A stretch of 10,349 bases of DNA. Source: Methanolobus sp. UBA474 (GTDB lineage: Archaea; Halobacteriota; Methanosarcinia; Methanosarcinales; Methanosarcinaceae). The stretch spans positions 1-10,349 of the forward strand of contig DANZ01000045.1 in the NCBI GenBank assembly GCA_002501695.1. Direction: 5' to 3'. Shown one piece after another: positions 1 to 7,180 of this stretch. The notes under the pieces were generated by a model. The model was given only the letters and a program-made list of their open reading frames with translations. It ran no database searches and had not been told where the DNA came from. Position 1 is the first letter of the stretch. The number at the start of each line of letters is the position of its first letter. The position numbers and the translations under genes were made by a program.

Positions 1-566
1 GGGTATGGTCGTGTTTGCCTGGGAATGCTTCTTGTTATCATATGATCAAATGTCCCGCTGATCTTTACAGCATACATTATGTTAGGGTTTGGCATCATCT
101 TTTCAAGATACTCTTCCATCTGTGCTTTGCTCATTGTCTCATTTATGGGCCCTGTCTCGTCGGCTTCAAAGAAAGTGACCGCGGCAAAAGGAGTGGTCAT
201 GGAATCATTTGGTATATATGCAACTCCATCGTCTTTCACCTGGTATATTTCTCCGTCCAGCACTATCATTTCGCCGTCAAGGGCTGTAAAGGTCCCTATA
301 CCGAAATCCCCCTGCTGCTTAAGGGTCTCCAGGGTGGTCTCTCCGTCATAGACCCCTTCAAGAAGGGCATTGATAGTGGATATCTGGTAAAGGACATCAC
401 TGCCATGGGCAAGATCCGTCTTCATATCTTCTGATATGCCAGAGGAATTGTCAGTGGAAACATCATCAGGGCCTTCTTTATTCAGACACCCGGGTATCAT
501 TATGCTAATTAACAGTAAGACTGCAATGATTACCAGTTTATGTTCTATCAGTTTATATTTTCTCAT
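1..566 (-). CDS. budA: Alpha-acetolactate decarboxylase, lipoprotein form (partial, C-terminus off the left edge)
   Basis: Known role of the family: decarboxylates 2-acetolactate to acetoin, using a metal site. 188 codons are present and the reading frame is open to the window edge. Residues 1-26 are a signal peptide: basic MRKYK start, a hydrophobic stretch at about 11-24, then a lipobox I-P-G-C with Cys27 as the likely lipid-anchored residue, followed by an acidic/Ser-rich linker (28-50). The decarboxylase domain starts near residue 55 and shows the family blocks LYQISTINALLEGVYDG (59-75), GDFGIGTFTALDGE (86-99), the TPFA block (125-128) and the R..PRQTRPY block (179-188). Glu99 probably matches the active-site Glu of the DGE block. 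The metal-binding His residues lie further on, outside the window. ATG at 566 is preceded by AGTGATATC as a moderate ribosome binding site. The gene is probably transcribed alone. The family call is confident; surface location is inferred from the lipobox. Confidence 0.88.
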   Translation of the reverse strand, partial: MRKYKLIEHKLVIIAVLLLISIMIPGCLNKEGPDDVSTDNSSGISEDMKTDLAHGSDVLYQISTINALLEGVYDGETTLETLKQQGDFGIGTFTALDGEMIVLDGEIYQVKDDGVAYIPNDSMTTPFAAVTFFEADETGPINETMSKAQMEEYLEKMMPNPNIMYAVKISGTFDHMITRSIPRQTRPY

Positions 567-600
567 GATATCACTTTTTAAAAAAAGCTATGTGAAATAA

Positions 601-610
601 TAATTAAAAA
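601..610 (-). promoter_or_regulatory. Candidate TATA box for the acetolactate decarboxylase gene
   Basis: On the minus strand this reads TTTTTAATTA. A start site about 25 bases downstream (near 579) would give a leader of roughly a dozen bases that contains the GTGA ribosome binding site. The region is AT-rich, so several registers are possible. The same T-run could also help end transcripts arriving from cheW. Confidence 0.35.
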
Positions 611-695
611 TAGTAAGCAGATATGATATCAGTTTTTGGGTACTGCTCAGGCGGCAGGCTGGCCTGCAGGAATTACCAGTACTTCCAGAGAACTG

Positions 696-719
696 CTGCG
701 GCTGGTCTTCAGCCGGCAG
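696..719 (-). terminator. Hairpin across the cheW stop codon
   Basis: CGGCTG at 699-704 pairs with CAGCCG at 710-715 around a 5-base loop. The stem extends to 696/719 with one bulged base. It includes the last codons and the TGA stop of cheW. No T-run follows directly; the nearest on the minus strand is around 601-610. It may support termination or 3'-end stability, but this is weak evidence. Confidence 0.3.
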
Positions 720-1182
720 TTTCAATGATTATGTTTTCCAGGTTAAGCAGGATCAGTAACCTGTCATCTATTTTACCTACGCCTTTAAGGTAATTCGCAT
801 TGATACTATGAGTAATGATCTCCGGGGTTGGATCTACGCTTGATGCCAGCATCCGGATGACCTCACTCACAGAGTCTACCACCATGCCCACAATAGTGCC
901 TTCGACATCAGCAACTATGATCCTGGATTCCTCGGTGATATCTTTTGAAGGAAGGCCGAACCTTTTGTCAAGGTCCATCACCACAATTATCTTTCCACGC
1001 AGGTTGATGACACCTTTTATGTAATCAGGAGACTTGGGAATGCGGGTGATATCAGGCAGCCGGATTATTTCCTGCACTTTCATGATATCCACACTGAATT
1101 CTTCAGTCCCCAGACTGAAGACGACAAGCTGAAGCAGATCTTCAGAACTCTTTTCCTGATAATGCTGTATATCATTTGCCAT
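709..1182 (-). CDS. cheW: CheW-type chemotaxis adaptor protein
   Basis: CheW links chemoreceptors (MCPs) to the histidine kinase CheA in the cytoplasm. The 157-residue product is one CheW domain of normal length. It begins after a short hydrophilic N-terminus with VVFSLGTEEFSVDIMKVQEII (20-40). The family signature GVINLRGKIIVVMDL follows at 57-71 and includes Arg62 of the NLRG motif, then the DSVSEVIRM segment (103-111) and the C-terminal LKGVGKIDDRLLILLNLE strand pair (132-149). There is no response-regulator domain, so it is CheW rather than CheV. ATG at 1182 is supported by a strong ribosome binding site, GGAGGTC at 1192-1186, four bases before the start. A TATA box sits about 65 bases upstream. 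No cheA, cheY or receptor gene is adjacent, so it is an isolated copy that must work with partners encoded elsewhere. Confidence 0.95.
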   Translation of the reverse strand: MANDIQHYQEKSSEDLLQLVVFSLGTEEFSVDIMKVQEIIRLPDITRIPKSPDYIKGVINLRGKIIVVMDLDKRFGLPSKDITEESRIIVADVEGTIVGMVVDSVSEVIRMLASSVDPTPEIITHSINANYLKGVGKIDDRLLILLNLENIIIETAG

Positions 1183-1243
1183 TTTGACCTCCGTTAACCG
1201 GATGAACTCTCATGTAAAATTAGTAGCTGTGTATGTGAGGCAA

Positions 1244-1251
1244 ATATATAA
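1244..1251 (-). promoter_or_regulatory. TATA box of cheW
   Basis: Minus-strand TTATATAT within a strongly AT-rich stretch (about 1240-1270). A start about 25 bases downstream (near 1220) would give a leader of some 38 bases ending in the GGAGGTC ribosome binding site of cheW. Confidence 0.6.
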
Positions 1252-1308
1252 TATTATCTAATATACAAATACAAACTAACTCTTTTCCTTACTTTGGCAC
1301 ATTAATGA

Positions 1309-1355
1309 TTCCCGGTCCCTTGCAGTCCCTATGTCGCTGCGGCCAAGAACCGGAA
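1309..1355. other. Imperfect stem-loop in the spacer between the J-domain gene and cheW
   Basis: CCGGT (1312-1316) pairs with ACCGG (1349-1353), and inside it GCAG (1322-1325) pairs with CTGC (1337-1340). The helices are short and separated by loops. It lies about 50 bases past the stop of the J-domain gene and upstream of the cheW promoter, so a role in ending the upstream transcript is possible. Chance is also a fair explanation. Confidence 0.2.
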
Positions 1356-1402
1356 ACTATGGCGGATATGCATATTAGCATGAAAATATGATAAAGGCAG
1401 TA

Positions 1403-1945
1403 TTATGTCAATTCTCTCTTCAGGATCTTATGTGCGACATTTAGCTGCTTGAATTTCTCAGTGTCTCCGGTTGGCATATCCGGGTGCAGTTCTTTTGACA
1501 TCAGCTTGTATTTCCTGTCAATGATCCCAAAATCGGTCTCTTCGTGGTCACAGCCAAAAAATTCCCGCGCTTCTTTACGCCTGTCATAAATATCTGAATC
1601 CTCCCTGAACTCAGAAATAAAATCGGATAGTGTGATCTCCTCGGAAAGGACCCGATTTGCCTCGATCCCAATTACCCTGGACAGGACATAGAGATTTTCC
1701 ACATATTTACTTTGCATGTTATGGCTGTAATGCATCCGATGATCAGATATCCACCAGGTTGCAGAAGCTTGAACTTTTTTTATTGCCATGCGTTCAAGAG
1801 GAATATCAATATCATTTTCATTAACACCGATCTTCCTTAAAACGGTAATAATGTTATTCTTGAACTGCAGTGCTCTTCTGTTGCTGGCGTCCTTAACAAT
1901 TACCGGACCAATTTCGTGTCCTTTTAGTTTTAACATTAAATCCAC
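1403..1945 (-). CDS. J-domain (DnaJ-like) protein with uncharacterised N-terminal region
   Basis: The 180-residue cytosolic protein ends in a compact J domain at about 126-178: helix I around EAREFFG, helix II DRKYKLMSKEL, the invariant HPD tripeptide at 154-156, and helix III KFKQLNVAHKIL. J domains stimulate the ATPase of Hsp70/DnaK, and HPD is the contact point. No Gly/Phe-rich, zinc-finger or C-terminal substrate-binding DnaJ parts are present, so this is not a full DnaJ. Residues 1-125 match no domain I can name; they contain a WW pair at 64-65, several His/Tyr residues at 69-81 and acidic helices. The longest frame starts with GTG at 1945, directly after an in-frame TGA. ATG at 1936 (residue 4) is an equally likely start. 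Neither has a clear ribosome binding site. The gene has its own TATA box and faces away from argH. Confidence 0.85.
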   Translation of the reverse strand: MDLMLKLKGHEIGPVIVKDASNRRALQFKNNIITVLRKIGVNENDIDIPLERMAIKKVQASATWWISDHRMHYSHNMQSKYVENLYVLSRVIGIEANRVLSEEITLSDFISEFREDSDIYDRRKEAREFFGCDHEETDFGIIDRKYKLMSKELHPDMPTGDTEKFKQLNVAHKILKRELT

Positions 1946-1982
1946 TCATTTTCTTTTGAAGACCTCACTAGGCTATGCTCCC

Positions 1983-1989
1983 TTATATA
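1983..1989 (-). promoter_or_regulatory. TATA box of the J-domain gene
   Basis: Minus-strand TATATAA. A start about 25 bases downstream falls near 1960 and leaves a leader of about 15-24 bases before either candidate start codon. Confidence 0.55.
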
Positions 1990-2079
1990 CTCATATGCAT
2001 AGCCCTGAATAACGTTTGTTCATATTCTTATGAGCAGCGGACCCAGCTCATCCCCCGGGCAAAGAACATCCGGGAAGGC

Positions 2080-2089
2080 TGCAATTGCA
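2080..2089. repeat. 10-bp palindrome TGCAATTGCA in the divergent J-domain/argH promoter region
   Basis: A perfect palindrome ten bases upstream of the argH TATA candidate. It is flanked by an outer inverted repeat, AGCGG (2036-2040) with CCGCT (2093-2097), and an inner one, CCCGG (2054-2058) with CCGGG (2070-2074). The position suits a regulator binding site, but no known archaeal operator is recognised. Confidence 0.3.
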
Positions 2090-2099
2090 AAACCGCTTC

Positions 2100-2107
2100 T
2101 TATTTAT
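2100..2107 (+). promoter_or_regulatory. Candidate TATA box of argH
   Basis: TTATTTAT, which would place the start site near 2130 and give a leader of about 50 bases before the argH ATG at 2180. The match to the archaeal consensus is only fair. Confidence 0.4.
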
Positions 2108-2179
2108 GTATTCAAACCGTACCACGCTACAAAATCAAGATTCTGTTCATTATTATACCTATACTAGCTGAGGATTCAC

Positions 2180-3664
2180 ATGAGCAATATTTTACGCAGG
2201 GGGCGCCTGTCCTCAATTCCTGATGAAGATATATTGAACTTTACTTCCTCGATGTCTGCTGATAAGTGGATATTTGAAGCAGATATAATGGTAGACCTGG
2301 CTCACACGGTAATGCTGAAGGAGCAGGGCATAATCAAGGCAGGTGACTGCAGTAAGATCCTTCAGGGCCTCCTGAAGGTAAAGGAAGAGGGGATCGGGAA
2401 GCTGGACCACTCGTATGAGGACATCCATATATCACTTGAATCCCGGCTTATTGATATAGTGGGCGAGGAAACGGGAGGCAGGATGCATTCCGGGCGCTCC
2501 CGCAACGATGAGGTTGCGACCTGTATCCGGATAAGGCTGAGGGACGAACTGCTCTCTCTCATGGAAGAGCTTGCAGGGCTGCGCCTGGTCCTTCTTGACA
2601 GGGCTTCAGAACACACAGATACCCTGATGCCTGGTTTTACCCACCTGCAGCATGCACAGCCAACAACATTCGCCCATCACCTGCTTGCTCATTCGGGTGC
2701 GCTGGAAAGGGATTGCGACCGCGTGATGGACGTTTTCTCAAGAGTGAACAAAAGCCCTCTGGGAGCGGCTGCATTTGCTTCCACAGGTTTTGACCTGGAC
2801 CGCGAAAGGACGGCTTCACTTCTCGGATTTGACGGGCTTCTGGAAAATTCGATGGATGCTGTCAGCAGCCGTGATTTTCTTATAGAGGCTGCATCTGTCC
2901 TTGCAAATATAATGGTGAACCTCAGCAGGATGGCTGAAGAGATCGTGATATGGTCGACTCCTGAATTCGGATTCGTTGAGCTGCATGACAGTTATTCGTC
3001 CACATCCTCTATCATGCCCCAGAAGAAGAATCCGGATACCGCCGAGCTCATCCGCGGGAAGGCCGGCACGGTCATAGGCTCTCTCATGGCGCTGCTGACC
3101 ATATGCAAAGCACTCCCTATGAGCTATAACCGTGACCTGCAGGAGGCTACGCCGAACATGTGGCGCTCCGTGGAGACCACAAGGAGTGCGGTGAGGATAA
3201 TGTCCGGCATAGCAGGGACAATGAAAGTGAACATCGATGCCATGGCCGCACAATCAACTGCAGGTTTCACCACTGCTACGGAGCTTGCCGACACAATGGT
3301 AAGGGCAACCGGTATTCCATTCAGGACGGCACACCAGATAGTCGGTGTGCTTGCACGCAGCAAGGGAATCCCCTCCCTTAAAGATGTGGACGGCGTCTCA
3401 CGCAACCTGCTGGGTACGGGATTAAGTGACCGTGGCCTTACGGAAGAGATGGTTACAGAGGCTCTGGACCCTCTGTCTAATATAAAGCGGCGCAAGGTAA
3501 TAGGAGGCCCCTCTCCCGATGAGACCGGGAGGGCTATAGACCGGCGCATTAAGGAGCTTGAGGCTGTACGCTCCACGATAACGAGATTGAATGACAGCAT
3601 CGAAACCTCCCTTAAATGTCTTTTTGAAGTATCAGAGAAATGTATAGAAGGCAGCGGAAAATAA
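2180..3664 (+). CDS. argH: Argininosuccinate lyase
   Basis: Catalyses the last step of arginine synthesis, argininosuccinate to arginine plus fumarate, as a cytosolic homotetramer. The 494-residue length is typical for the archaeal enzyme. It shows the fumarase/aspartase superfamily blocks in order: [11 protein letters not shown] at 104-114, [11 protein letters not shown] at 151-161 with His155 as the likely catalytic His, and the flexible signature loop [14 protein letters not shown] at 276-289 with the catalytic Ser at its start. The C-terminal helical part (about 340-480) is complete. ATG at 2180 follows GAGG at 2170-2173 with a 6-base spacer. gatD begins about 30 bases after the stop, so the two genes are probably co-transcribed even though their pathways differ. 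No other arginine gene is in the window. Confidence 0.98.
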   Translation: MSNILRRGRLSSIPDEDILNFTSSMSADKWIFEADIMVDLAHTVMLKEQGIIKAGDCSKILQGLLKVKEEGIGKLDHSYEDIHISLESRLIDIVGEETGGRMHSGRSRNDEVATCIRIRLRDELLSLMEELAGLRLVLLDRASEHTDTLMPGFTHLQHAQPTTFAHHLLAHSGALERDCDRVMDVFSRVNKSPLGAAAFASTGFDLDRERTASLLGFDGLLENSMDAVSSRDFLIEAASVLANIMVNLSRMAEEIVIWSTPEFGFVELHDSYSSTSSIMPQKKNPDTAELIRGKAGTVIGSLMALLTICKALPMSYNRDLQEATPNMWRSVETTRSAVRIMSGIAGTMKVNIDAMAAQSTAGFTTATELADTMVRATGIPFRTAHQIVGVLARSKGIPSLKDVDGVSRNLLGTGLSDRGLTEEMVTEALDPLSNIKRRKVIGGPSPDETGRAIDRRIKELEAVRSTITRLNDSIETSLKCLFEVSEKCIEGSGK

Positions 3665-3695
3665 TGTTGTTATAAGGTTAGCATCAGGGATGATC

Positions 3696-5003
3696 ATGGA
3701 ATTCGAAGAAGGCGACAGGATACAGATCGAAAAGGACAAAGTGGTGTACGAGGGCATAGTTATGCCGAGCACCACCAGGCATATAGTCCTTAAAATGAAG
3801 AGCGGTTATAATGCAGGAATAGATCCCGTGAATGCTGTGATCACCCTCCTGGAAAAGAAGGCGTTAAAGGAAACCGCATCTTCGGCAGCCTCAGGGAAAG
3901 TTCCGGTGGAGAGCCCTGGTTTGCCAAAGGTTTCCATCCTGTCTACAGGAGGCACCATTGCAAGCAAGATCGATTACAGGACCGGCGCCGTGACAGCCCG
4001 CTTCTCCGCAGACGATATACTTAAAGCCATGCCTGAACTGCGCAAAATCGCCGACTTCAGCGGCAAGGCAATATACAACATCCTGTCCGAGAATATGAGA
4101 GCGGAGTACTGGCAGGAACTGGCAAGGGAAATTGCAGGAGAGATCGCAAAAGGCGCTGACGGAATTATCGTTGCCCATGGTACTGATACGATGATGTATA
4201 CGGCTGCAGCAATCTCATTCATGATAGAAACGCCTGTGCCGATAGTTTTTGTCGGCTCACAGCGCAGTGCAGACAGGCCAAGCAGTGACAATGCAATGAA
4301 CGCTATATGTGCGGCACTGGTTGCAGTTAGCGATATTGCCGAAGTCACCGTAGTAATGCACAGTGAAGAGTCGGACAGCACCTGCGCCATCCATCGCGGT
4401 ACGAAGGTACGCAAGATGCACACCTCGAGAAGGGACGCCTTCCACTCCGTTAACGGGAAGCCTCTGGGCTATGTTGACTACAAGACCATGCAGCTGAAGA
4501 TATCAGGCGATCATGTCAAAAGAGGGGAGAAGGAACTGAAACTCAAAGAGGCTATCGATCCCCGGTGCGCGCTGGTGAAGTTCACCCCCGGTGCAAGTCC
4601 TGATATACTATCTTACTATGTGGATGCGGGTTATCACGGGATAGTTATCGAGGGGACAGGTCTTGGGCATGTTTCAACAGAGTGGATCCCTCAGGTCGGA
4701 AAAGCTGTCAGCTGTGGCATACCTGTTGTTATCACATCTCAGTGCCTGCATGGCAGGGTATGTGACAGGGTATATGACACCGGAAGGGACATGCTCAGGG
4801 CCGGTGCCATAGAGGGTGAGGATATGCTTGCGGAAGTTGCGCTTGTTAAGCTCATGTGGGCCCTGGGGCAGTCGGATGACCCGGCCTTAATTGCCGAAAT
4901 GATCAAAAGGAATCTCGCTGGAGAGATATCCCAAAGGAGCATCGTGGAAGCATGCATGTCTGTCGTGGATGATCCCTGCGCGAACAGGTCAGGTAATAAT
5001 TAG
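3696..5003 (+). CDS. gatD: Glutamyl-tRNA(Gln) amidotransferase subunit D
   Basis: GatD is the archaeal asparaginase-like subunit that releases ammonia from an amide donor. GatE uses it to convert Glu-tRNA(Gln) to Gln-tRNA(Gln). Residues 1-55 form the small N-terminal beta domain; 56-78 are a variable linker. The L-asparaginase I fold follows, with STGGTIAS at 83-90 (Thr87), AHGTDTMM at 160-167 (Thr163, Asp164) and HRGTKVRK at 233-240 (Lys237), the expected Thr-Thr-Asp-Lys catalytic set. The [20 protein letters not shown] block lies near 350-370. Two in-frame ATGs are possible: 3690 and 3696. I chose 3696 because AGGG at 3686-3689 then has a 6-base spacer and because Methanosarcina GatD, as I recall it, also starts MEF. 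435 residues is normal. The obligate partner gatE is not in the window; the next gene, aspS, serves the parallel Asn-tRNA route. Confidence 0.97.
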   Translation: MEFEEGDRIQIEKDKVVYEGIVMPSTTRHIVLKMKSGYNAGIDPVNAVITLLEKKALKETASSAASGKVPVESPGLPKVSILSTGGTIASKIDYRTGAVTARFSADDILKAMPELRKIADFSGKAIYNILSENMRAEYWQELAREIAGEIAKGADGIIVAHGTDTMMYTAAAISFMIETPVPIVFVGSQRSADRPSSDNAMNAICAALVAVSDIAEVTVVMHSEESDSTCAIHRGTKVRKMHTSRRDAFHSVNGKPLGYVDYKTMQLKISGDHVKRGEKELKLKEAIDPRCALVKFTPGASPDILSYYVDAGYHGIVIEGTGLGHVSTEWIPQVGKAVSCGIPVVITSQCLHGRVCDRVYDTGRDMLRAGAIEGEDMLAEVALVKLMWALGQSDDPALIAEMIKRNLAGEISQRSIVEACMSVVDDPCANRSGNN

Positions 5004-5011
5004 GTTTATAG
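5004..5011 (+). promoter_or_regulatory. Candidate TATA box for aspS
   Basis: GTTTATAG directly after the gatD stop codon. A start near 5034 would give a leader of about 87 bases carrying the hairpin at 5056-5083. The other AT-rich match, around 5097-5104, is too close to the aspS start codon to fit the ribosome binding site. Confidence 0.35.
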
Positions 5012-5055
5012 CAAAGTAATAACTATTGGTGCCAGAGTATTTGATGCAACTTATG

Positions 5056-5083
5056 TTCACGCTGGCAGATCGCCAGCAGTGAA
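5056..5083 (+). other. Strong hairpin in the gatD-aspS spacer
   Basis: The left arm TTCACGCTGGC (5056-5066) pairs with GCCAGC-A-GTGAA (5072-5083) around the loop AGATC. This makes an 11-bp stem with one bulged A. An outer GCAA (5046-5049)/TTGC (5084-5087) pairing is possible. No long T-run follows, so a leader or processing element for aspS, or a 3'-end element for gatD, are both possible. Confidence 0.6.
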
Positions 5084-5120
5084 TTGCTTACAGGTATTAT
5101 ATTACAGATCAGGTGAAGGT

Positions 5121-6452
5121 ATGTTACTAAAAGATCTCAGAACACATTACACATCTAAGATCGACCCGGAGGCAATGGCTGACAGTAAAGTCACCATTGC
5201 CGGCTGGGTACACGAGGTCCGTGACCTCGGAGGCATTTGTTTTGTTGTTGTCAGGGACCGCGAAGGGCGGGGCCAGATCACACTTGTCAAAAAGAAGACG
5301 GATCCGGAACTGCTGGACAAGGCCAGAGGTCTTGTACGTGAGTCTATTGTTTCCGTTACTGGCACCGTCAAACGGGAAGCAAAGGCTCCCAATGGCTACG
5401 AGATAATCCCTGACCAGATAACCCTGCTCAACGAAGCGGAATCCCCGCTCCCCATGGATACGACAGGTAAAGTGGATGCCGACCTGGACACCCGCCTGGA
5501 CTCCCGGTTCATGGACCTGAGAAGGGAAAGGACAACAGCCGTCTTCACTATAAGGCACGAAGTCCTGAAGGCTGTAAGGAGTTTCCTCTCAGACAGTGGT
5601 TTTGTGGAAACCTCAACCCCCAAGGTAGTGGCGACGGCAACAGAAGGCGGAACATCCCTGTTCCCTATTACTTATTTCGACAGGGAGGCTTTCCTCAACC
5701 AGAGCCCGCAGCTTTTCAAGCAGATGCTGATGGCTGGCGGACTGGACAGGGTGTTCGAGATAGGCCCGATCTTCAGGGCGGAGGAGCATGACACACGCAG
5801 GCACCTGAACGAAGCGATATCTATCGATATTGAGGCAAGCTTCTGCGATCACTTCGATGTAATGGAGATACTGGAGAACATGGTCGCTTACGTTTATGAA
5901 CAGGTCATCAGTAACTGTTCAAAGCAACTGGCGGTTCTCGGGGTAGAACTAACCGTTCCGCAAACGCCTTTCATGAAGATGACCTATAATGAGGCCATCA
6001 CAATAGTCAACTCTTACGGCGAAGAGAGCCTGAAATGGGGTGACGACCTCAGTACATTATCAGAGCACACGATTGGTGATCATGTATTCACAGGTACGGG
6101 TCAATCACACTATTTCATCATTGACTGGCCCACAGAGGTAAAACCCTTCTACGCAAAGCCTTACGAGGACAAGCCAGAGATATCCAAGTCTTTCGATATG
6201 ATGCACAGGACGATGGAGCTGTCCTCAGGCGCGCAGCGTATCCATGACCCGCAGCAGCTGAAGGACCGTATAGAATCCCAGGGGCTTAACCCCGATGGCT
6301 TTGATTTCTACCTCAGGGCTTTCAGATATGGTATGCCTCCGCATGGCGGATGGGGTATAGGATGTGACCGGCTGGTCATGACAATGCTGGGGGTTGAGAA
6401 TATCCGTGATGTTGTGCTCTTCCCCAGGGACAGGCGCAGATTATCTCCCTGA
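5121..6452 (+). CDS. aspS: Aspartyl-tRNA synthetase, archaeal type, probably non-discriminating
   Basis: Class IIb synthetase that charges tRNA(Asp) and, if non-discriminating, also tRNA(Asn) with aspartate. The 443-residue length and layout are archaeal/eukaryotic, with no bacterial GAD insertion. The N-terminal OB-fold anticodon domain is at 1-105. The class II core has motif 1 (GFVETSTP, 160-167), the ATATEGGT and QSPQLFKQ aspartate-pocket segments (171-178, 194-201), motif 2 ([14 protein letters not shown], 218-231) and motif 3 near the C-terminus (GWGIGCDRL). His31 and Pro90 occupy the two anticodon-recognition positions that are Trp and Lys in the discriminating Thermococcus enzyme. A start upstream at GTG 5079 lies inside the hairpin and is unlikely. 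ATG 5121 follows AGGTGA (5111-5116), and [10 protein letters not shown] matches the usual archaeal N-terminus. rpiA starts 18 bases after the stop, so the two are probably co-transcribed. Confidence 0.97.
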   Translation: MLLKDLRTHYTSKIDPEAMADSKVTIAGWVHEVRDLGGICFVVVRDREGRGQITLVKKKTDPELLDKARGLVRESIVSVTGTVKREAKAPNGYEIIPDQITLLNEAESPLPMDTTGKVDADLDTRLDSRFMDLRRERTTAVFTIRHEVLKAVRSFLSDSGFVETSTPKVVATATEGGTSLFPITYFDREAFLNQSPQLFKQMLMAGGLDRVFEIGPIFRAEEHDTRRHLNEAISIDIEASFCDHFDVMEILENMVAYVYEQVISNCSKQLAVLGVELTVPQTPFMKMTYNEAITIVNSYGEESLKWGDDLSTLSEHTIGDHVFTGTGQSHYFIIDWPTEVKPFYAKPYEDKPEISKSFDMMHRTMELSSGAQRIHDPQQLKDRIESQGLNPDGFDFYLRAFRYGMPPHGGWGIGCDRLVMTMLGVENIRDVVLFPRDRRRLSP

Positions 6453-6470
6453 TCGCATGGAGGGATATTC

Positions 6471-7166
6471 ATGAAGGACAGGAACTCTGGCGGGGAAAAC
6501 CCCGGAAAGAAGGCTGCAGGCATTGCAGCCGCAGATCTTGTGAAGGACGGGATGGTCGTGGGCCTGGGTACCGGCTCGACCACAGCCTACACAATAGCAG
6601 AACTTGGAAGACGGGTACGTGAAGGGCTGGATATCATTGCGGTTGTAACTTCCTATCAGTCTGAAATGCTTGCAATAGAGGCGGGGATAGTCCTTACGAC
6701 CCTTGCCGAGCATCCGGTGCTTGATATTGCCATTGACGGCGCCGACCAGGTGGATGCATCGCTCTTTACAATAAAAGGTGGCGGAGCTGCTCACACGCGT
6801 GAAAAGGTCGTTTCAAAGTCTGCCAGGCGCTTCGTGATAGTTGCTGACGAATCAAAGGTCAGCGAGAAACTGGAGCATTACGTGCCTATTGAAGTTCTCC
6901 CCTATGCAAGAGAGCTGGTGGCAGAGCAGATACGTAAATTGGGCGGCAGGCCTGAGCTTCGCATGGCTGCAAGAAAGGACGGGCCCGTGATAACGGATAA
7001 CGGGAACTTCGTCATTGACGCAGTCTTTGGAACTATAAGCGATCCCGGAAAGATGTCAGCAACGCTCTCACAGCTCACCGGTGTTGTGGAGCATGGGATA
7101 TTTACCAATGTGGATGAGGTCTACATAGGTAAAAAAGATGGCTCCGTAGAAATGATCAGATCCTGA
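6471..7166 (+). CDS. rpiA: Ribose-5-phosphate isomerase A
   Basis: Interconverts ribose 5-phosphate and ribulose 5-phosphate in the cytosol; in methanogens it supplies ribose phosphate for nucleotides, histidine and cofactors. At 231 residues it has full RpiA length. Motifs: phosphate-binding GLGTGSTT at 31-38, DGADQVD at 89-95 (Asp89 and Asp92 match E. coli Asp81 and Asp84), and [11 protein letters not shown] at 102-112 (Lys102 and the general base Glu111 match E. coli Lys94 and Glu103). EVLP at 141-144 and TDNGNFVID at 175-183 complete the family pattern. The first 12 residues are hydrophilic and variable. ATG at 6471 follows GGAGGG at 6459-6464 with a 6-base spacer. The gene sits tightly behind aspS, and its TGA forms part of the palindrome at 7161-7180. 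Confidence 0.97.
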   Translation: MKDRNSGGENPGKKAAGIAAADLVKDGMVVGLGTGSTTAYTIAELGRRVREGLDIIAVVTSYQSEMLAIEAGIVLTTLAEHPVLDIAIDGADQVDASLFTIKGGGAAHTREKVVSKSARRFVIVADESKVSEKLEHYVPIEVLPYARELVAEQIRKLGGRPELRMAARKDGPVITDNGNFVIDAVFGTISDPGKMSATLSQLTGVVEHGIFTNVDEVYIGKKDGSVEMIRS

Positions 7167-7180
7167 TCATATGATCAGGA
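7161..7180. terminator. Perfect 20-bp palindrome shared by two converging stop codons, probable bidirectional terminator
   Basis: TCCTGATCAT followed by its exact reverse complement. The centre of symmetry is at 7170/7171, midway between the TGA of rpiA (7164-7166) and the minus-strand TGA of the PhoU-RCK gene (7175-7177), which are only 8 bases apart. As RNA it folds into an 8-bp stem with a 4-base loop on either strand. The plus strand continues into a pyrimidine-rich stretch (CTCTCTTTCATTTTC), which would favour archaeal termination after rpiA. Confidence 0.6.

Noticed and set aside
565..631. Two TGATATCA palindromes (566-573 and 624-631) flanking the acetolactate decarboxylase promoter, as an operator pair
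   Set aside because: The same octamer also occurs inside cheW (1047-1054), and GATATC-like strings are frequent in this window, so chance is a sufficient explanation.
654..667. GCAGGC/GCCTGC inverted repeat downstream of cheW as a terminator
   Set aside because: The loop would be only two bases (or the stem five), and no T-run follows on the cheW strand.
1788..2223. Plus-strand open frames of 74 and 82 codons between the J-domain gene and argH
   Set aside because: They overlap the J-domain coding sequence, its promoter and the argH start, with no ribosome binding site or recognisable family.
2816..3600. Two long open frames (145 and 158 codons) antisense to argH
   Set aside because: They lie wholly inside a well-conserved argH and have no recognisable domain. 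Long antisense frames are common opposite coding sequence of this composition.
3891..4423. Open frames of 95 and 149 codons antisense to gatD
   Set aside because: Shadows of the conserved gatD frame, with no family resemblance and no ribosome binding site that I could support.
5079..5120. N-terminal extension of AspRS from GTG 5079
   Set aside because: The codon lies inside the stem of the leader hairpin, the 14 extra residues do not match AspRS, and ATG 5121 has an AGGTGA site.
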